A stretch of DNA of 58,053 nucleotides from Halapricum hydrolyticum (GTDB taxonomy: Archaea > Halobacteriota > Halobacteria > Halobacteriales > Haloarculaceae): positions 1 to 58,053 of the forward strand of contig NZ_JAOPKC010000018.1 of the NCBI RefSeq assembly GCF_025517535.1. Reading direction: 5' to 3'. Both the position numbers and the translations under genes were made by a program. Below the pieces are notes generated by a model, which was given only the letters and a program-made list of their open reading frames with translations, made no database searches and had not been told where the DNA came from. Each line of letters opens with the position of its first letter. Within the stretch, counting starts at the first letter, position 1. Shown piece after piece: positions 7,505 to 16,241 of this stretch.

Positions 7505-8733
7505 TCCCGCAGGGTTCCGATGCCGATCAGCCGCCAGCGAGTGCCGACGCGTCGGTTGATCGCGATCTTGGCGCCCTCGCGAGCACACACCGGGCGCTTG
7601 AGCGCGACTTCGGCTTCCTCGTCGCGAGCACTGGTGACCGTGCCGACAGTCGTAGCGGTTCCGACGGTCAACATGAGTGGCTCGTTGGTCGAGATGGGTT
7701 CGACCTCGTCGGCCTCGTCGCCGACGATCCGATCGAGCAGCTGAACGTCCATCGTGAACTGCTGGTGGACCGGCGGTAGCGTTCCGGGTGGACCGGCGAT
7801 CTGTCCGGCGAGTCCGTCGCCCTTCGTCAACGACGGGTCGAGGCCGGTCCCGACACCCAGCAAGCCGCCTGGCGTCGCTTCTTCGACGCTCTGGCCGCCG
7901 GCCTGCAACGAACGGATCGTCGCCGTGACCGGTTCCCACTCGCTCTGGCCGCCTTCCTCGACCTCACGGCCGGGCCGGAGTTCGATCTCGTCGCCCGGTT
8001 CGAGCCGTCCCTGGGCAAGACTGCCGCCGAGCACGCCGCCAAGAAGCGATTCCCAGGTCGTCCCCGGCCGATTGATGTCGAAACTCCGGGCGACCAGCAT
8101 CTCGGGATCGGCGTCGGGATCACGTTCCGGCGTCGGGATGTGTTCCTCGACGGTCTCGATCAGCAGGTCGACGTTCGCGCCGGCCTGAGCGCTGATCGGG
8201 ACGATCGGCGCACCCTCCGCGACCGTGCCCTCGACGAACTCCTGGATCTGTTCGTAGTTCTCGCGGGCACGCTCGGCGTCGACGAGGTCGATCTTGTTCT
8301 GGGCGATGACGATGTTCTCGATCCCGATGATGTCGAGCGCCATCAGGTGCTCTTCGGTCTGGGCCTGGGGAACGTCCTCGGTTGCCGAGATGACCAGGAC
8401 CGCGCCGTCCATGATCGCCGCACCCGACAGCATCGTCGCCATCAGCGTCTCGTGTCCCGGGGCGTCGACAAAGGAGACCGTCCGCAAGTGCTCGGTCTCG
8501 ACGCCGTGTTCGTCACACTCCTTTTCGACCGTGTATGCCGACTGATCGTCGCACTCGGGGCACTGCCGGAACGTCGCGTCGGCGTAGCCCAGACGGATAG
8601 AGATACCGCGTTTCATCTCCTCGGAGTGCTGGTCCGTCCACTCTCCTGAGAGGGCCTCGACCAGGGTCGTCTTCCCGTGGTCGACGTGGCCGACGAGTCC
8701 GATGTTCACCTCCGGTTGATTGTTCGATGTCAT
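7501..8733 (-). CDS. eif2g: translation initiation factor aIF2 subunit gamma
   Basis: This GTPase subunit delivers initiator Met-tRNA to the small ribosomal subunit. The 410 residues show G1 GLVGHVDHGKTTL (about 12-24), G3 VDAPGHETLM, G4 NKIDLVD and the zinc knuckle CPECDDQSAYTVEKECDEHG within the G domain. Two beta-barrel domains follow, with RSFDINRPGTTWESLLGGVLGGSLAQG and the C-terminal RRVGTRWRLIGIGTL. Length is normal. On the minus strand a TATA-like ggtttatcagg lies about 45 bases upstream, implying a short leader. Confidence 0.97.
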   Translation of the reverse strand: MTSNNQPEVNIGLVGHVDHGKTTLVEALSGEWTDQHSEEMKRGISIRLGYADATFRQCPECDDQSAYTVEKECDEHGVETEHLRTVSFVDAPGHETLMATMLSGAAIMDGAVLVISATEDVPQAQTEEHLMALDIIGIENIVIAQNKIDLVDAERARENYEQIQEFVEGTVAEGAPIVPISAQAGANVDLLIETVEEHIPTPERDPDADPEMLVARSFDINRPGTTWESLLGGVLGGSLAQGRLEPGDEIELRPGREVEEGGQSEWEPVTATIRSLQAGGQSVEEATPGGLLGVGTGLDPSLTKGDGLAGQIAGPPGTLPPVHQQFTMDVQLLDRIVGDEADEVEPISTNEPLMLTVGTATTVGTVTSARDEEAEVALKRPVCAREGAKIAINRRVGTRWRLIGIGTLRE

Positions 8734-8803
8734 CTCGAAAGTAATCTTGCTGGAACTTGGCTCCGTGCGCCTGATAAACCTACTGTTCTCGCCGCCAGCA
8801 GTC

Positions 8804-9352
8804 TCACTCCGGCGAGGACTGCCAGGTCCACCGCGACTCGACGTTGCGGTTCGCGAGCACGACCAGTTCGCCGCTGTCCAGTCGGAGCCGACTCTTGCGT
8901 AGCCCGATAGATTCGACTGTCCCGGTCACGGATTCAGTCGTAACCGTGTCGCCGGGGTTGAAGTCTGGATCCCGCAGCAGGTACACGCCAGCGACCGTGT
9001 CGGCGATCATGTTCGACAGCGCATACGAGACGCCCAGCGCGATGAACCCGGCCGCGGTACCGAGGCTGGCGGCAATCGCGCCAAGCCCGAGGATACTCAA
9101 AAACGTCAGTCCGGCCCCGAACCACAGGAACACCACGACGATCAGCACGAACAGATCGGCGATCAGCGCCTGTCCGCCGTAGACCTGGCCGATCACCGAC
9201 CGCAGGACGGCCGTCGCGATCTTGATACCGAGGTAAGCGATCACGAGAAAGAGCAGTCCCGAAATTACTCGCGGGATCGCGCCAGCCAGGTCGGCTCGAA
9301 ACGATTCGAGGATCGATTCGACAGTGATAGCCGCGATCGGTACGCCGAACAT
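8804..9352 (-). CDS. small MscS-type mechanosensitive channel
   Basis: This 182-residue membrane protein has three transmembrane segments (about 28-50, 62-88, 90-115) and then the MscS pore-helix and beta-domain sequence. GLGAIAASLGTAAGFIALGVSYALSNMIADTVAGVYLL is the Gly/Ala-rich TM3, followed by PDFNPGDTVTTESVTGTVESIGLRKSRLRLDSGELVVLANRNV. The large C-terminal cage of E. coli MscS is missing, so this is a short form of the family. It probably relieves osmotic downshock. It is divergent from the DUF502 gene. Confidence 0.85.
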   Translation of the reverse strand: MFGVPIAAITVESILESFRADLAGAIPRVISGLLFLVIAYLGIKIATAVLRSVIGQVYGGQALIADLFVLIVVVFLWFGAGLTFLSILGLGAIAASLGTAAGFIALGVSYALSNMIADTVAGVYLLRDPDFNPGDTVTTESVTGTVESIGLRKSRLRLDSGELVVLANRNVESRWTWQSSPE

Positions 9353-9505
9353 GCCAGTACATCACCCGCCAGCCGGATATGCGTAGTGCCGGCGCAGAGC
9401 AGTCAGTTCCCAAGGCGCGCCTCACGTCTGGATCGACGTCGATCGACCGTGGAGCGCGAACGACAGGCGACAGTATCATTACGCACACGCCCATGGGTTA
9501 GCACA

Positions 9506-10117
9506 ATGTCGGCAACGTGGAAACGCGATTTCGCCAGCGGCCTGATCGTCCTCTTTCCGTTGCTGGTGACGATATTCGTACTCACCTGGCTATACAACCG
9601 GATCAAGCAGGTCCCGCTCCAGGGGGTGGTCGAGTCGGAACCACTGCAGGTTCTGCTGACGATCGTCGTGTTCATACTGCTGGTGTTCGCGATCGGTTAC
9701 CTCATGCGGACGGCCGTCGGATCGCTTCTCGAAGCCGGACTGGACGACCTGATGAACCATCTGCCGGGGCTGCGCGTCATCTACAACGCCTCGAAGATGG
9801 CCGTCGAAACGGCCGTGGGAGGAACAGACGAATTACAAGCTCCGGTCAAGGTCGAAACCTGGAACGGGATGCGGATGACTGCGTTCAAGACGGGCCAGCT
9901 CGCGTCCGACGGGCGCGAGCTTCTCTTTCTGCCGACCGCACCGAACATCACGACCGGATTCGTCATCGAGGTCGAACCCGACGAGTACGAGGAACTCGAC
10001 GAGAGCGTCGAAGACGCGCTGACGCGGGTTCTCAGTGCCGGGTTCGGCGAGTCCAGCGACAACGAAGTCTCGCTGGACATCCCCGTCGAGAGAGTGAACG
10101 ACAAGCAATCGGAGTAG
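9506..10117 (+). CDS. DUF502 family membrane protein
   Basis: The 203-residue protein starts MSATWKRDFASGLIVLFPLLV. It has two transmembrane helices (about 10-30 and 47-70), followed by the soluble DUF502 region with GLRVIYNASKMAV, TAFKTGQL, ELLFLPTAPNITTGFVIEVEPDEYEELD and EDALTRVLSAGF. In bacteria and archaea these proteins are of unknown function. The ATG at 9506 was chosen because the homologous part begins there, and the 40 codons upstream in the same frame are Arg-rich and unlike a coding start. An acidic C-terminal tail is typical of halophiles. Confidence 0.82.
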   Translation: MSATWKRDFASGLIVLFPLLVTIFVLTWLYNRIKQVPLQGVVESEPLQVLLTIVVFILLVFAIGYLMRTAVGSLLEAGLDDLMNHLPGLRVIYNASKMAVETAVGGTDELQAPVKVETWNGMRMTAFKTGQLASDGRELLFLPTAPNITTGFVIEVEPDEYEELDESVEDALTRVLSAGFGESSDNEVSLDIPVERVNDKQSE

Positions 10118-10197
10118 GCGGTGAGCAATCCGGCACTCACAGCGTGCCAGCCAGTCAATCAGTCGAGACGAGCGTGTGGCAGTTGATCAGCGATTCG

Positions 10198-11130
10198 TCA
10201 GACGAACGTGAACCAGCCTTCAGGCTGCCCGTCCTCGACGACCTCGAAGAAGCGCGTCTGGATCTCGTCGGTGACCGGGCCTTTCGTCCCGGCACCGATC
10301 TCGTTGTCGTCGACCGTCCGGATCGGCGTGATCTCCGCCGCCGTCCCGGAGAAGAACAGTTCGTCGGCGGTGTACAGCTCGCCCCGAGAGATCGTCGCGT
10401 CGTCGTGGACGGTATAGCCAAGCTCCTCCGCGAGTTCGATCACGGTCCGGCGAGTGATCCCGTCGAGGATCGACTCGGCGAGACCCGTCGTGTAGATCTC
10501 GCCGTCCCGGACCAGAAAGAGGTTCTCGCCGGGGCCCTCGGCGACGTTGCCCTCCTTGTTGAGGACGATCGCCTCCTCGTAACCGTTGCCCTTGGCCTCG
10601 AGGCTGGCCAGCACGCTGTTGACGTACGTTCCCGTGGTCTTGGCGTTGGTCGGGATCTGACTCGAGGAGTACTTCCGCCACGAGGAGACCGCCACGTCGA
10701 CGCCCTCTTCGAGGGCCTCCTCGCCCAGGTACGCGCCCCATGGCCAGACGGCGAGCGCGACCTGCACGGGCGACGCCTGGGGGTTCAGTCCCAGCGGTCC
10801 GTACCCGTAGAAGGCGATCGGCCGGATGTAACCCGACTGCAGATCCTCACGGTCGATGAGTTCGCGCGTGGCCTCGTCGAGTTCGGCTTTCGTGTAGGGG
10901 ATGTCGATGTCGTAGACCTTCGCAGAGTTGTACAGGCGATCGAGGTGTTCCTCCCAGCGGAAGATCGCCGGCCCCTGATCGGTGTCGTAACAGCGGACGC
11001 CCTCGAAGACGCCCGTCCCGTAGTGCAGCGCGTGGGTCAGGACGTGGATCTGCGCGTCCTCGAAGTCCACGAACTCGCCGTCGAGCCAGATCTCCTCGAC
11101 CCCCTCGAACATCTCCGGTCGGTCACTCAT
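10198..11130 (-). CDS. ilvE: branched-chain amino acid aminotransferase
   Basis: This 310-residue fold-IV PLP enzyme interconverts Leu, Ile and Val with their keto acids. Features include WLDGEFVDFEDAQIHVLTHALHYGTGVFEGVRCY at the N-terminus, the PLP lysine in NAKTTGTYVNSVLASLEA, EAIVLNKEGNVAEGPGENLFLV, and phosphate-binding ESILDGITRRTVIELA with FFSGTAAEITPIRTVD. The start MSDRPEMFEGVEEIW at 11130 gives the usual family N-terminus; the 16 codons upstream in frame are unlikely to be translated. It is a single gene on the minus strand. Confidence 0.94.
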   Translation of the reverse strand: MSDRPEMFEGVEEIWLDGEFVDFEDAQIHVLTHALHYGTGVFEGVRCYDTDQGPAIFRWEEHLDRLYNSAKVYDIDIPYTKAELDEATRELIDREDLQSGYIRPIAFYGYGPLGLNPQASPVQVALAVWPWGAYLGEEALEEGVDVAVSSWRKYSSSQIPTNAKTTGTYVNSVLASLEAKGNGYEEAIVLNKEGNVAEGPGENLFLVRDGEIYTTGLAESILDGITRRTVIELAEELGYTVHDDATISRGELYTADELFFSGTAAEITPIRTVDDNEIGAGTKGPVTDEIQTRFFEVVEDGQPEGWFTFV

Positions 11131-11251
11131 CGGTCGACCCTCCATCCGTCGTGCTATCGGCGTGCATACGTCCCCCAAAGAGGGGGACCGTTAAGAACGT
11201 TCACGGTCTCCGTCCGAGAGGAACTCTCCGAAGTACATCGGGCGTCACGGC

Positions 11252-12139
11252 CTACAGGTCGCGCCAGGAGTGGCGGGGCACCCAGTCCAGCAATTCGGCC
11301 GCCTTGTCCGTCTCGATCAGCGACTCGTGGCCCGCAAACTCCGCCCGCAGGTCGACATCTGGATAGCGCTCGGCGACGACTTCGGCGGTCGGCGTCTCGC
11401 AACTCGTGTCAGGGGCCGACAGGAAGACCGATTCGTGGCCCGTGAAGTCGGCCTCGACGGCCAGCCGGATCGCGCGGACGGCGTCGTCGATGTCGAGATA
11501 CGAAAAGAGAGTGTTGTGATCGGCGTGCATCCGACCCGCCGCCTCGATCCCCGGCAGGCGACGGTCGGCCTCGAGGAAGGTCTCTCGTTGCGTCTCGCGG
11601 TCAGTCACCCACGGGAAGCGCAGCGAGGTGATCGTCCTCGGCGAGCCGTCGCGTCGGCCGAACCCGTCGGCGACCAGTTCCAGGGCCTGCTTGCCCATTC
11701 CGTAGGCATTGGACGGTTCGAGCGGGACTGATTCGTCGATCGGCAGATACGGAGGCGAGATCAGGTCGGGTTCGAAGCCCGCGCCCATCGCGCTCAGACT
11801 CGACGCCAGCACGACCGTCTCGACGCCCAGTTCCTGGGCCGTATCGAGGACGTGGTAGGTGCTCATCGCGTTGCTCTCGAAGACGGCGTGTCCCGGCTCG
11901 TGGTCGGGCGTCGGGATCATCCCGAGGTGAACGACCGCGTCGGGGTCGACCGTCGAAAGCGCCGCCGAGACCGCGTCGAAATCAGTGAGGTTCACCCGTC
12001 GGTAGTCGGCCTCGGGGCTGCCCTCGGGCTCCCCGCGGTTGCAGTTGACCGTGTGGTAGCCGTGCTCGTTCAGTGCCGCCAGCGCGGCCCGGCCGATCGT
12101 GCCGCTGCCGCCAGTGACGACAATCGTCTCGACGGACAT
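11252..12139 (-). CDS. NAD-dependent epimerase/dehydratase (extended SDR)
   Basis: The 295-residue protein has the Rossmann motif IVVTGGSGTIGRAALAAL (TGxxGxxG, about 5-22) and a DLTDFDAVSAAL-like adenine segment. The catalytic triad is visible in LASSLSAMGAG (Ser) and NAYGMGKQALELV (YxxxK). The substrate, a nucleotide sugar or related compound, cannot be read. A conserved haloarchaeal extended-SDR pattern (RFPWVTD, FSYLDIDDAVRAIRLAVEA) is present. The start MSVETIVV at 12139 was chosen because the in-frame extension of 48 residues has no homologous look. It is divergent from a small zinc-protein gene. Confidence 0.85.
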   Translation of the reverse strand: MSVETIVVTGGSGTIGRAALAALNEHGYHTVNCNRGEPEGSPEADYRRVNLTDFDAVSAALSTVDPDAVVHLGMIPTPDHEPGHAVFESNAMSTYHVLDTAQELGVETVVLASSLSAMGAGFEPDLISPPYLPIDESVPLEPSNAYGMGKQALELVADGFGRRDGSPRTITSLRFPWVTDRETQRETFLEADRRLPGIEAAGRMHADHNTLFSYLDIDDAVRAIRLAVEADFTGHESVFLSAPDTSCETPTAEVVAERYPDVDLRAEFAGHESLIETDKAAELLDWVPRHSWRDL

Positions 12140-12309
12140 GCCCGACCCACGAGCGCCGGCGGAAAGAGACTGCCGGCCGACTGTTCCCGGAGACTGTTCA
12201 GAAAGAACATATTTTACATCATTCCGACCGACGACAAGCGGATCGTCCCATCGGTCTCGACGTCGGTAAGAAGTCGATAACAATACACACGAAGAAACTA
12301 CTGCGTGGC

Positions 12310-12480
12310 ATGGATAGGACCGGTGACCGCGGGAATAACGACCTCCCGCTCGGAGAGTGTCCGGACTGTCAGGCGACAGTTCCGCGGGAGAACCTGCTGA
12401 TTCGGTACGTCCCGCGGGAGGGCTGGCCGCGCATTCTCGCCGAGTGTTCGGAGTGTGAGACGGCGGTCTCGCCGGAGTGA
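12310..12480 (+). CDS. 56-residue zinc-ribbon-like protein
   Basis: The short frame encodes two CxxC pairs, GECPDCQATVP and AECSECETAVSPE, about 25 residues apart, which would form one zinc ribbon. LIRYVPREGWPRILAEC lies between them. Such tiny Cys-rich proteins are common in haloarchaea, several of unknown function. Acidic residues around the Cys, codon use and a clean ATG support translation. It stands alone between the epimerase and ribB genes, transcribed towards ribB. Confidence 0.7.
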   Translation: MDRTGDRGNNDLPLGECPDCQATVPRENLLIRYVPREGWPRILAECSECETAVSPE

Positions 12481-12520
12481 TACTAGATGGCTTCCGCGCT
12501 GTAGCCGCAGTGACGCGGCG

Positions 12521-13195
12521 TTATCCAAGCCGTTCGATCAGATCACGACCTTCGACGTAGACGAGGTCGTGCCCGGTGGCGTAGGCCCGGGCGTCCGCTG
12601 GCGAGAGAGCGCGGCCGGTCTCGTCGTCGAGCATCTCGCAGACGACGACCGCCGGCGGGAGATCGGCGGCCTCGGCGAGTGCGAGTCCGAGTTCGGTGTG
12701 GCCCTTGCGGTCATCGAGCAGTTCGGGCGCGGCCCGCAGCAGGTGGACGTGCCCCGGCGATCGGAAGTTCTCGGCGAAGTCGAAGCGTCCGGGGTCGGCG
12801 GCGGCCTCGGCCAGTTCGGTGATCGTCAGCGCGCGGTCCTCGTCGGTGATCCCGGTGTAGGTGTCCCGGTGGTTGACCGTCAGCGAGAACGACGACCGCT
12901 CGTCGTAGCCCAGCTCGTGATCCGCGGCGGTCGGGTGGTCGATGAGGTCCTGCGAGAACGGCAGGTCGAACGCCTCGGCGACCCCATCCGAGAGGGCGAC
13001 GCAGATCAGCCCGCCGGCGTCGTTTCGCATCCGAGCGACGGCATCGGAATCAACCGCACCGGCGGGATAGACCATGTCGGTCTCACCTTCCCTGTCGGCA
13101 GCGTCGTGGACGAGTACCGGTTCGCCCTCGCGGAACGCTGCGATCGCCTGGTCGATACTGGTCGCTCCGCCGGTGGTATCGTTACTCGTGGACAT
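12521..13195 (-). CDS. ribB: 3,4-dihydroxy-2-butanone 4-phosphate synthase
   Basis: RibB makes the four-carbon unit of riboflavin from ribulose 5-phosphate. The 224-residue protein has the metal- and substrate-binding motif DREGETDMVYPA (about 35-46), ALSDGVAEAFDLPF, SFSLTVNHRDTYTGITDEDRALTI, FRSPGHVHLLRA and the C-terminal HTELGLALAEAADLPPAVVVCEML. There is no fused GTP cyclohydrolase II domain, as is normal in archaea. Its ATG overlaps the end of rbkR by 14 bases, so the two form an operon of riboflavin/FMN synthesis under RbkR. Confidence 0.95.
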   Translation of the reverse strand: MSTSNDTTGGATSIDQAIAAFREGEPVLVHDAADREGETDMVYPAGAVDSDAVARMRNDAGGLICVALSDGVAEAFDLPFSQDLIDHPTAADHELGYDERSSFSLTVNHRDTYTGITDEDRALTITELAEAAADPGRFDFAENFRSPGHVHLLRAAPELLDDRKGHTELGLALAEAADLPPAVVVCEMLDDETGRALSPADARAYATGHDLVYVEGRDLIERLG

Positions 13196-13877
13196 GGATC
13201 GTGAGGTGGTCGCCGTCGTCGGCGTCGAACCGGTCGCGCAGTTTCTCCGGTGCGATCAGTTCGAGCTGGTCGTCGCCGTGATGCGTTCGCTCGGGCGCGA
13301 TGACGTGGGCACCGTCGTACGTTCCCGCCTCGAACTCGATGGTCGCCGGGTAGCAGTAGGCCGGTCCGTAGGTGCGTTCGTCGTCTTCCCAGCCCTCGAT
13401 CTCGATCGGATCGAGTGCATCCATCCGCGCCCGTGCGCGAACGCTCTCGACGTCGAGGTCGACGTTCAGTGTCCCCGCGTACGGCTCGTAACCGAGCTTC
13501 TGTTCGAACTGGCGCATGTATCCCGGCAGCGTGATGTAGTGGCCGCCCTCGTGCATCCCGCTGGTCAGCCGCCCCGTCAGCGTCACACCGACCTGTGACT
13601 CGAAGATCCGCTGGTAGTGAGCGTACTCCCGCTGGAGGAGGGCCTCGCCCTCGCGAGTCACCGACACCCACTGTCCGTCGCTGACGATCTCGCGCTCGAG
13701 CATGCCGGCGTCTTCGAGGCTCTGGAGACGTCGTGAAGCCGTCTGATTCGACACGTCGAGCTTGCCGGACAGGCCCGCACAGGAGACTTTCGCCTCGCCG
13801 TCGAGTGCGCCGGCCAGAGCCAGCACTTTCAGCGTCCGGAGTTCGTCGTACCCGATCACCCGTCCCGACAGTTCCAT
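13182..13877 (-). CDS. rbkR: CTP-dependent riboflavin kinase with DNA-binding domain (RbkR)
   Basis: This 231-residue bifunctional protein has an N-terminal winged helix (about 12-85, with LSGKLDVSNQTASRRLQSLEDAGMLER). The C-terminal domain is an archaeal CTP-dependent riboflavin kinase (about 95-230, with GMHEGGHYITLPGYMRQFEQKLGY, PYAGTLNVDL, and APERTHHGDDQLELIAPEKLRDRF). In archaea RbkR both makes FMN and represses riboflavin genes, so it probably controls its own operon with ribB. The start MELSGRVIGYDE at 13877 has a TATA-like ttatca about 24-29 bases upstream, suiting a leaderless mRNA. An in-frame ATG 11 codons earlier (13910) would lie before that box. Confidence 0.94.
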   Translation of the reverse strand: MELSGRVIGYDELRTLKVLALAGALDGEAKVSCAGLSGKLDVSNQTASRRLQSLEDAGMLEREIVSDGQWVSVTREGEALLQREYAHYQRIFESQVGVTLTGRLTSGMHEGGHYITLPGYMRQFEQKLGYEPYAGTLNVDLDVESVRARARMDALDPIEIEGWEDDERTYGPAYCYPATIEFEAGTYDGAHVIAPERTHHGDDQLELIAPEKLRDRFDADDGDHLTIHVHE

Positions 13878-14013
13878 ACCCGAAACTGGGATATCCTGGC
13901 TGATAAGCATACCGACTATTGTACGCGTCCCAAAATTGGAATGGAGAACCGTGAAGATACGCCGGGCGAGCACCGGATCATCGGGTGGACACTGGATCCC
14001 CGAGAGGCGAGCG

Positions 14014-14997
14014 TCACTGTGAGGATTCGGCGAGCGGATCGCCCGCCCAGAAGTCGCTGTCCTTCTGCAGTTTCGGGACCCAGGTGTCCGAGTCGGTCGC
14101 GAGCATGGCAACCCGGGAGTCAGGCACGTCCACGAGGTGGTCGTGTTCGGGCAGGAACCCGCGGACCTCGCGTGCGAACGCGACGACATCGTCGTGATCG
14201 AGCATCGACGAGCGATCGAGACGACTCCGGGAATGGCCGACGTGCATGTAGGCTTTCAGTTCGAGAAAGTCGGCGTCGGCGCGGTCGACCATCGCGGCGT
14301 ACCACGCGGGACGGGAGTCGTTCTCGCCGCCCACGAGGGTCGTCCGGATCACCGTCCGGGTGTCGTCTTTCCCGGCGAGCACGTCCAGCGTCTCGATCAG
14401 CCGCTCCCAGAGATCGTCCTCGGCGGGCTTGACAGTCTCCTCGAAGGTCTTGCGGTCGGGCGCATCGACAGAGACGTACAGTTGGGTGGGGTCACACCGT
14501 TCGAGCATCTCCGGTTTCGTGCCGTTCGAGACCAGGAACGTCGTGATATCCCGGTCGTGAAACTCCTCGATGAGTTCCGGCAGGTGCGGGTAGAGGGTGG
14601 GTTCGCCATCGAGCGATATGGCGACGTGACGCGGCTCCATCGCCTGCTCGAAGACTTCCCGCGGGACGTCGTCGTGGCCGCCGTAGCCCGACAGGAGCTT
14701 CCGCTGGAGTTCGATCGTGGCGTCGGCGACCGCCGCGGGATCGTCCCACTCGACGTCACCGAGTTCGTATGCGTGGCCGGCGTGATCGCGCCAGCAGAAC
14801 ACGCAGCGCTCGTTGCACTTGACAACCGGCGTCATCTGCATGCAGCGGTGGCTCTCGATGCCGTAAAACGCGTATTTATAGCAACGATCATTCGATACAA
14901 GTGCATTATCCGTCCACCCACACGTCTGCACCGCAGTATGGTTGACGCTGTGGTACTCTGGATCGTCAACCTGTTTCGGCCCGTCCGAATCGCTCAT
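14014..14997 (-). CDS. taw1: tRNA-4-demethylwyosine synthase Taw1 (chimeric: element N-terminus, host body)
   Basis: This radical-SAM enzyme builds the tricyclic base at G37 of tRNA-Phe from N1-methylguanosine and pyruvate. The 327 residues contain Cys26, Cys39 and Cys52, which match the pyruvate-binding second 4Fe-4S cluster of known TYW1. The radical-SAM CxxxCxxC is CNERCVFC (61-68). AISLDGEPTLYP and TTFLVSNGTKPEML are present too. Codons 1-40 lie inside an inserted element and the rest is host sequence; the junction encodes KYA (residues 41-43), between Cys39 and Cys52. The frame is unbroken, so the enzyme should work. The original N-terminal part is stranded at 28135-28269. Confidence 0.93.
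   Translation of the reverse strand: MSDSDGPKQVDDPEYHSVNHTAVQTCGWTDNALVSNDRCYKYAFYGIESHRCMQMTPVVKCNERCVFCWRDHAGHAYELGDVEWDDPAAVADATIELQRKLLSGYGGHDDVPREVFEQAMEPRHVAISLDGEPTLYPHLPELIEEFHDRDITTFLVSNGTKPEMLERCDPTQLYVSVDAPDRKTFEETVKPAEDDLWERLIETLDVLAGKDDTRTVIRTTLVGGENDSRPAWYAAMVDRADADFLELKAYMHVGHSRSRLDRSSMLDHDDVVAFAREVRGFLPEHDHLVDVPDSRVAMLATDSDTWVPKLQKDSDFWAGDPLAESSQ
14867..14877. repeat. attL core of the integrated element
   Basis: The 11 bases aacgcgtattt recur exactly at 28139-28149. Here they join host taw1 codons (to the left) to element sequence (to the right). The read-through frame KYAF is kept. The flanking bases differ between the two sites, so the true crossover lies within or next to these 11 bases. 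Confidence 0.8.
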
Positions 14998-15158
14998 AGG
15001 CCAGTCAACAACGTGGATACGCAAAAGCAATCTGGTAGGGGAACGGGGGAAAGGATCGGTTCGTGGGGGATAGCCACGCGAGGGTGGCACCGGCAAATGC
15101 ACAGTCGGGGTGTATAATTCCTTCGAGATTCGTCCGGAGAAAGCAGACTGCCGCGTGG

Positions 15159-16241
15159 CTATACCTGCAGCGCCTTCAGGAATTGCTCGCGTTCTTCGTC
15201 GTCGCTCTCTGCCTTAGCATACAGACCGTGCAGGTCTGCAGGCTTTTCTTCATACCGTGGGATACTCGCGCCGCGTTCTCGAAGGCGCTGCACCGCTTTC
15301 CAGTAGTCTTCTCCACTGGGGTAGTCTGACGGACTGGTAATTATCCGCTCTTCAACTGCCACAAGCGCCAGAGCGTCCATGTAGTGCTCGCCGTCCCGAT
15401 CCATCCAGATTTCATTATCCGGTAGCCACGCTAGTCCGGTCCCTGATTCGCTCTTCCGATACGCCGGATCATAGTCAATAACGCCGCTGTCCCGCTCGCG
15501 CGTTTCAGTCGATTTCAGCCTAAGATCCGATTCACCCACACTCTGGATTGCCTTCGAGAGTTCGTCAATATCGTCTGTCGTCTCAACATCGTCAAATTCG
15601 CTGTTGTCAATATCCGGCGTCTCTATGGGTGTGTTGTTCGTGGGTGTTGTCGTGGTAAACCGGCGTGAAAGACGGCGAATCCAGTAGTCGCACTCTGTGA
15701 CTTCCCGATTGCTACGATTCAGCCATGTGCCGGTGACTGCCGTAAATCGCTTGCCGTCGTACACTTCTATCTCGGCGTTCGGGAAGTCTGGATGTGCTGG
15801 CAGGTCGTCTTGAATCGTCTTCACGCCGTCCGGCAGTTCCCCAACGCCATAGATGTGGATACCACTACCGGACACAGAGAGATCGGCGTAGCTGTCCATC
15901 CGGTCAACCAGCATTAGCGCGAATGGGTGGACTTCACCCGTCTCTGTATCAACCACGTCGTCTAGATCCACCAAGAAAACCGGATCGGCTGGCTCTTGAT
16001 AGGCGTCACCCTGTCGCTGCACGACAAAGCCAACGCCTTCCAGTTCCGGGTGCATATCTCCCCACTTCTTTGCCGTCTCATAGTCGGTGAAGTTCTCCGG
16101 ATCGGACCAACTGTACTCATTCTCGGCGTCAGACCACGGGCTGAAGGGTTGCTTCCGTCCATCAATGTACTCCCACGTCACCCACGACTCAAAGCCGGTG
16201 AGAACGAACGGATAGGCACCCTCGACTATTTTCAGAGTCAT
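15159..16241 (-). CDS. PrimPol-type (AEP superfamily) replication primase
   Basis: The 360-residue protein shows the archaeo-eukaryotic primase motifs of plasmid and phage PrimPols. Motif I is VFLVDLDDVVD with metal-binding Asp92 and Asp94, motif II is SVSGSGIHIYGVG with His129, and motif III is AEIEVYDGKRFTAVTG with Asp162. The C-terminal part (about 200-360) is acidic and helical, perhaps a primer- or helicase-binding tail. It would prime and possibly copy the element's DNA. Its ATG overlaps the helicase stop by four bases, at the end of the element's long minus-strand operon. Confidence 0.85.
   Translation of the reverse strand: MTLKIVEGAYPFVLTGFESWVTWEYIDGRKQPFSPWSDAENEYSWSDPENFTDYETAKKWGDMHPELEGVGFVVQRQGDAYQEPADPVFLVDLDDVVDTETGEVHPFALMLVDRMDSYADLSVSGSGIHIYGVGELPDGVKTIQDDLPAHPDFPNAEIEVYDGKRFTAVTGTWLNRSNREVTECDYWIRRLSRRFTTTTPTNNTPIETPDIDNSEFDDVETTDDIDELSKAIQSVGESDLRLKSTETRERDSGVIDYDPAYRKSESGTGLAWLPDNEIWMDRDGEHYMDALALVAVEERIITSPSDYPSGEDYWKAVQRLRERGASIPRYEEKPADLHGLYAKAESDDEEREQFLKALQV

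Noticed and set aside
9517..11445. A 642-codon plus-strand frame covering the DUF502 gene and ilvE.
   Set aside because: It runs in another frame of one recognised gene and antisense to another. Its product is low-complexity Arg/Gly/Asp-rich.
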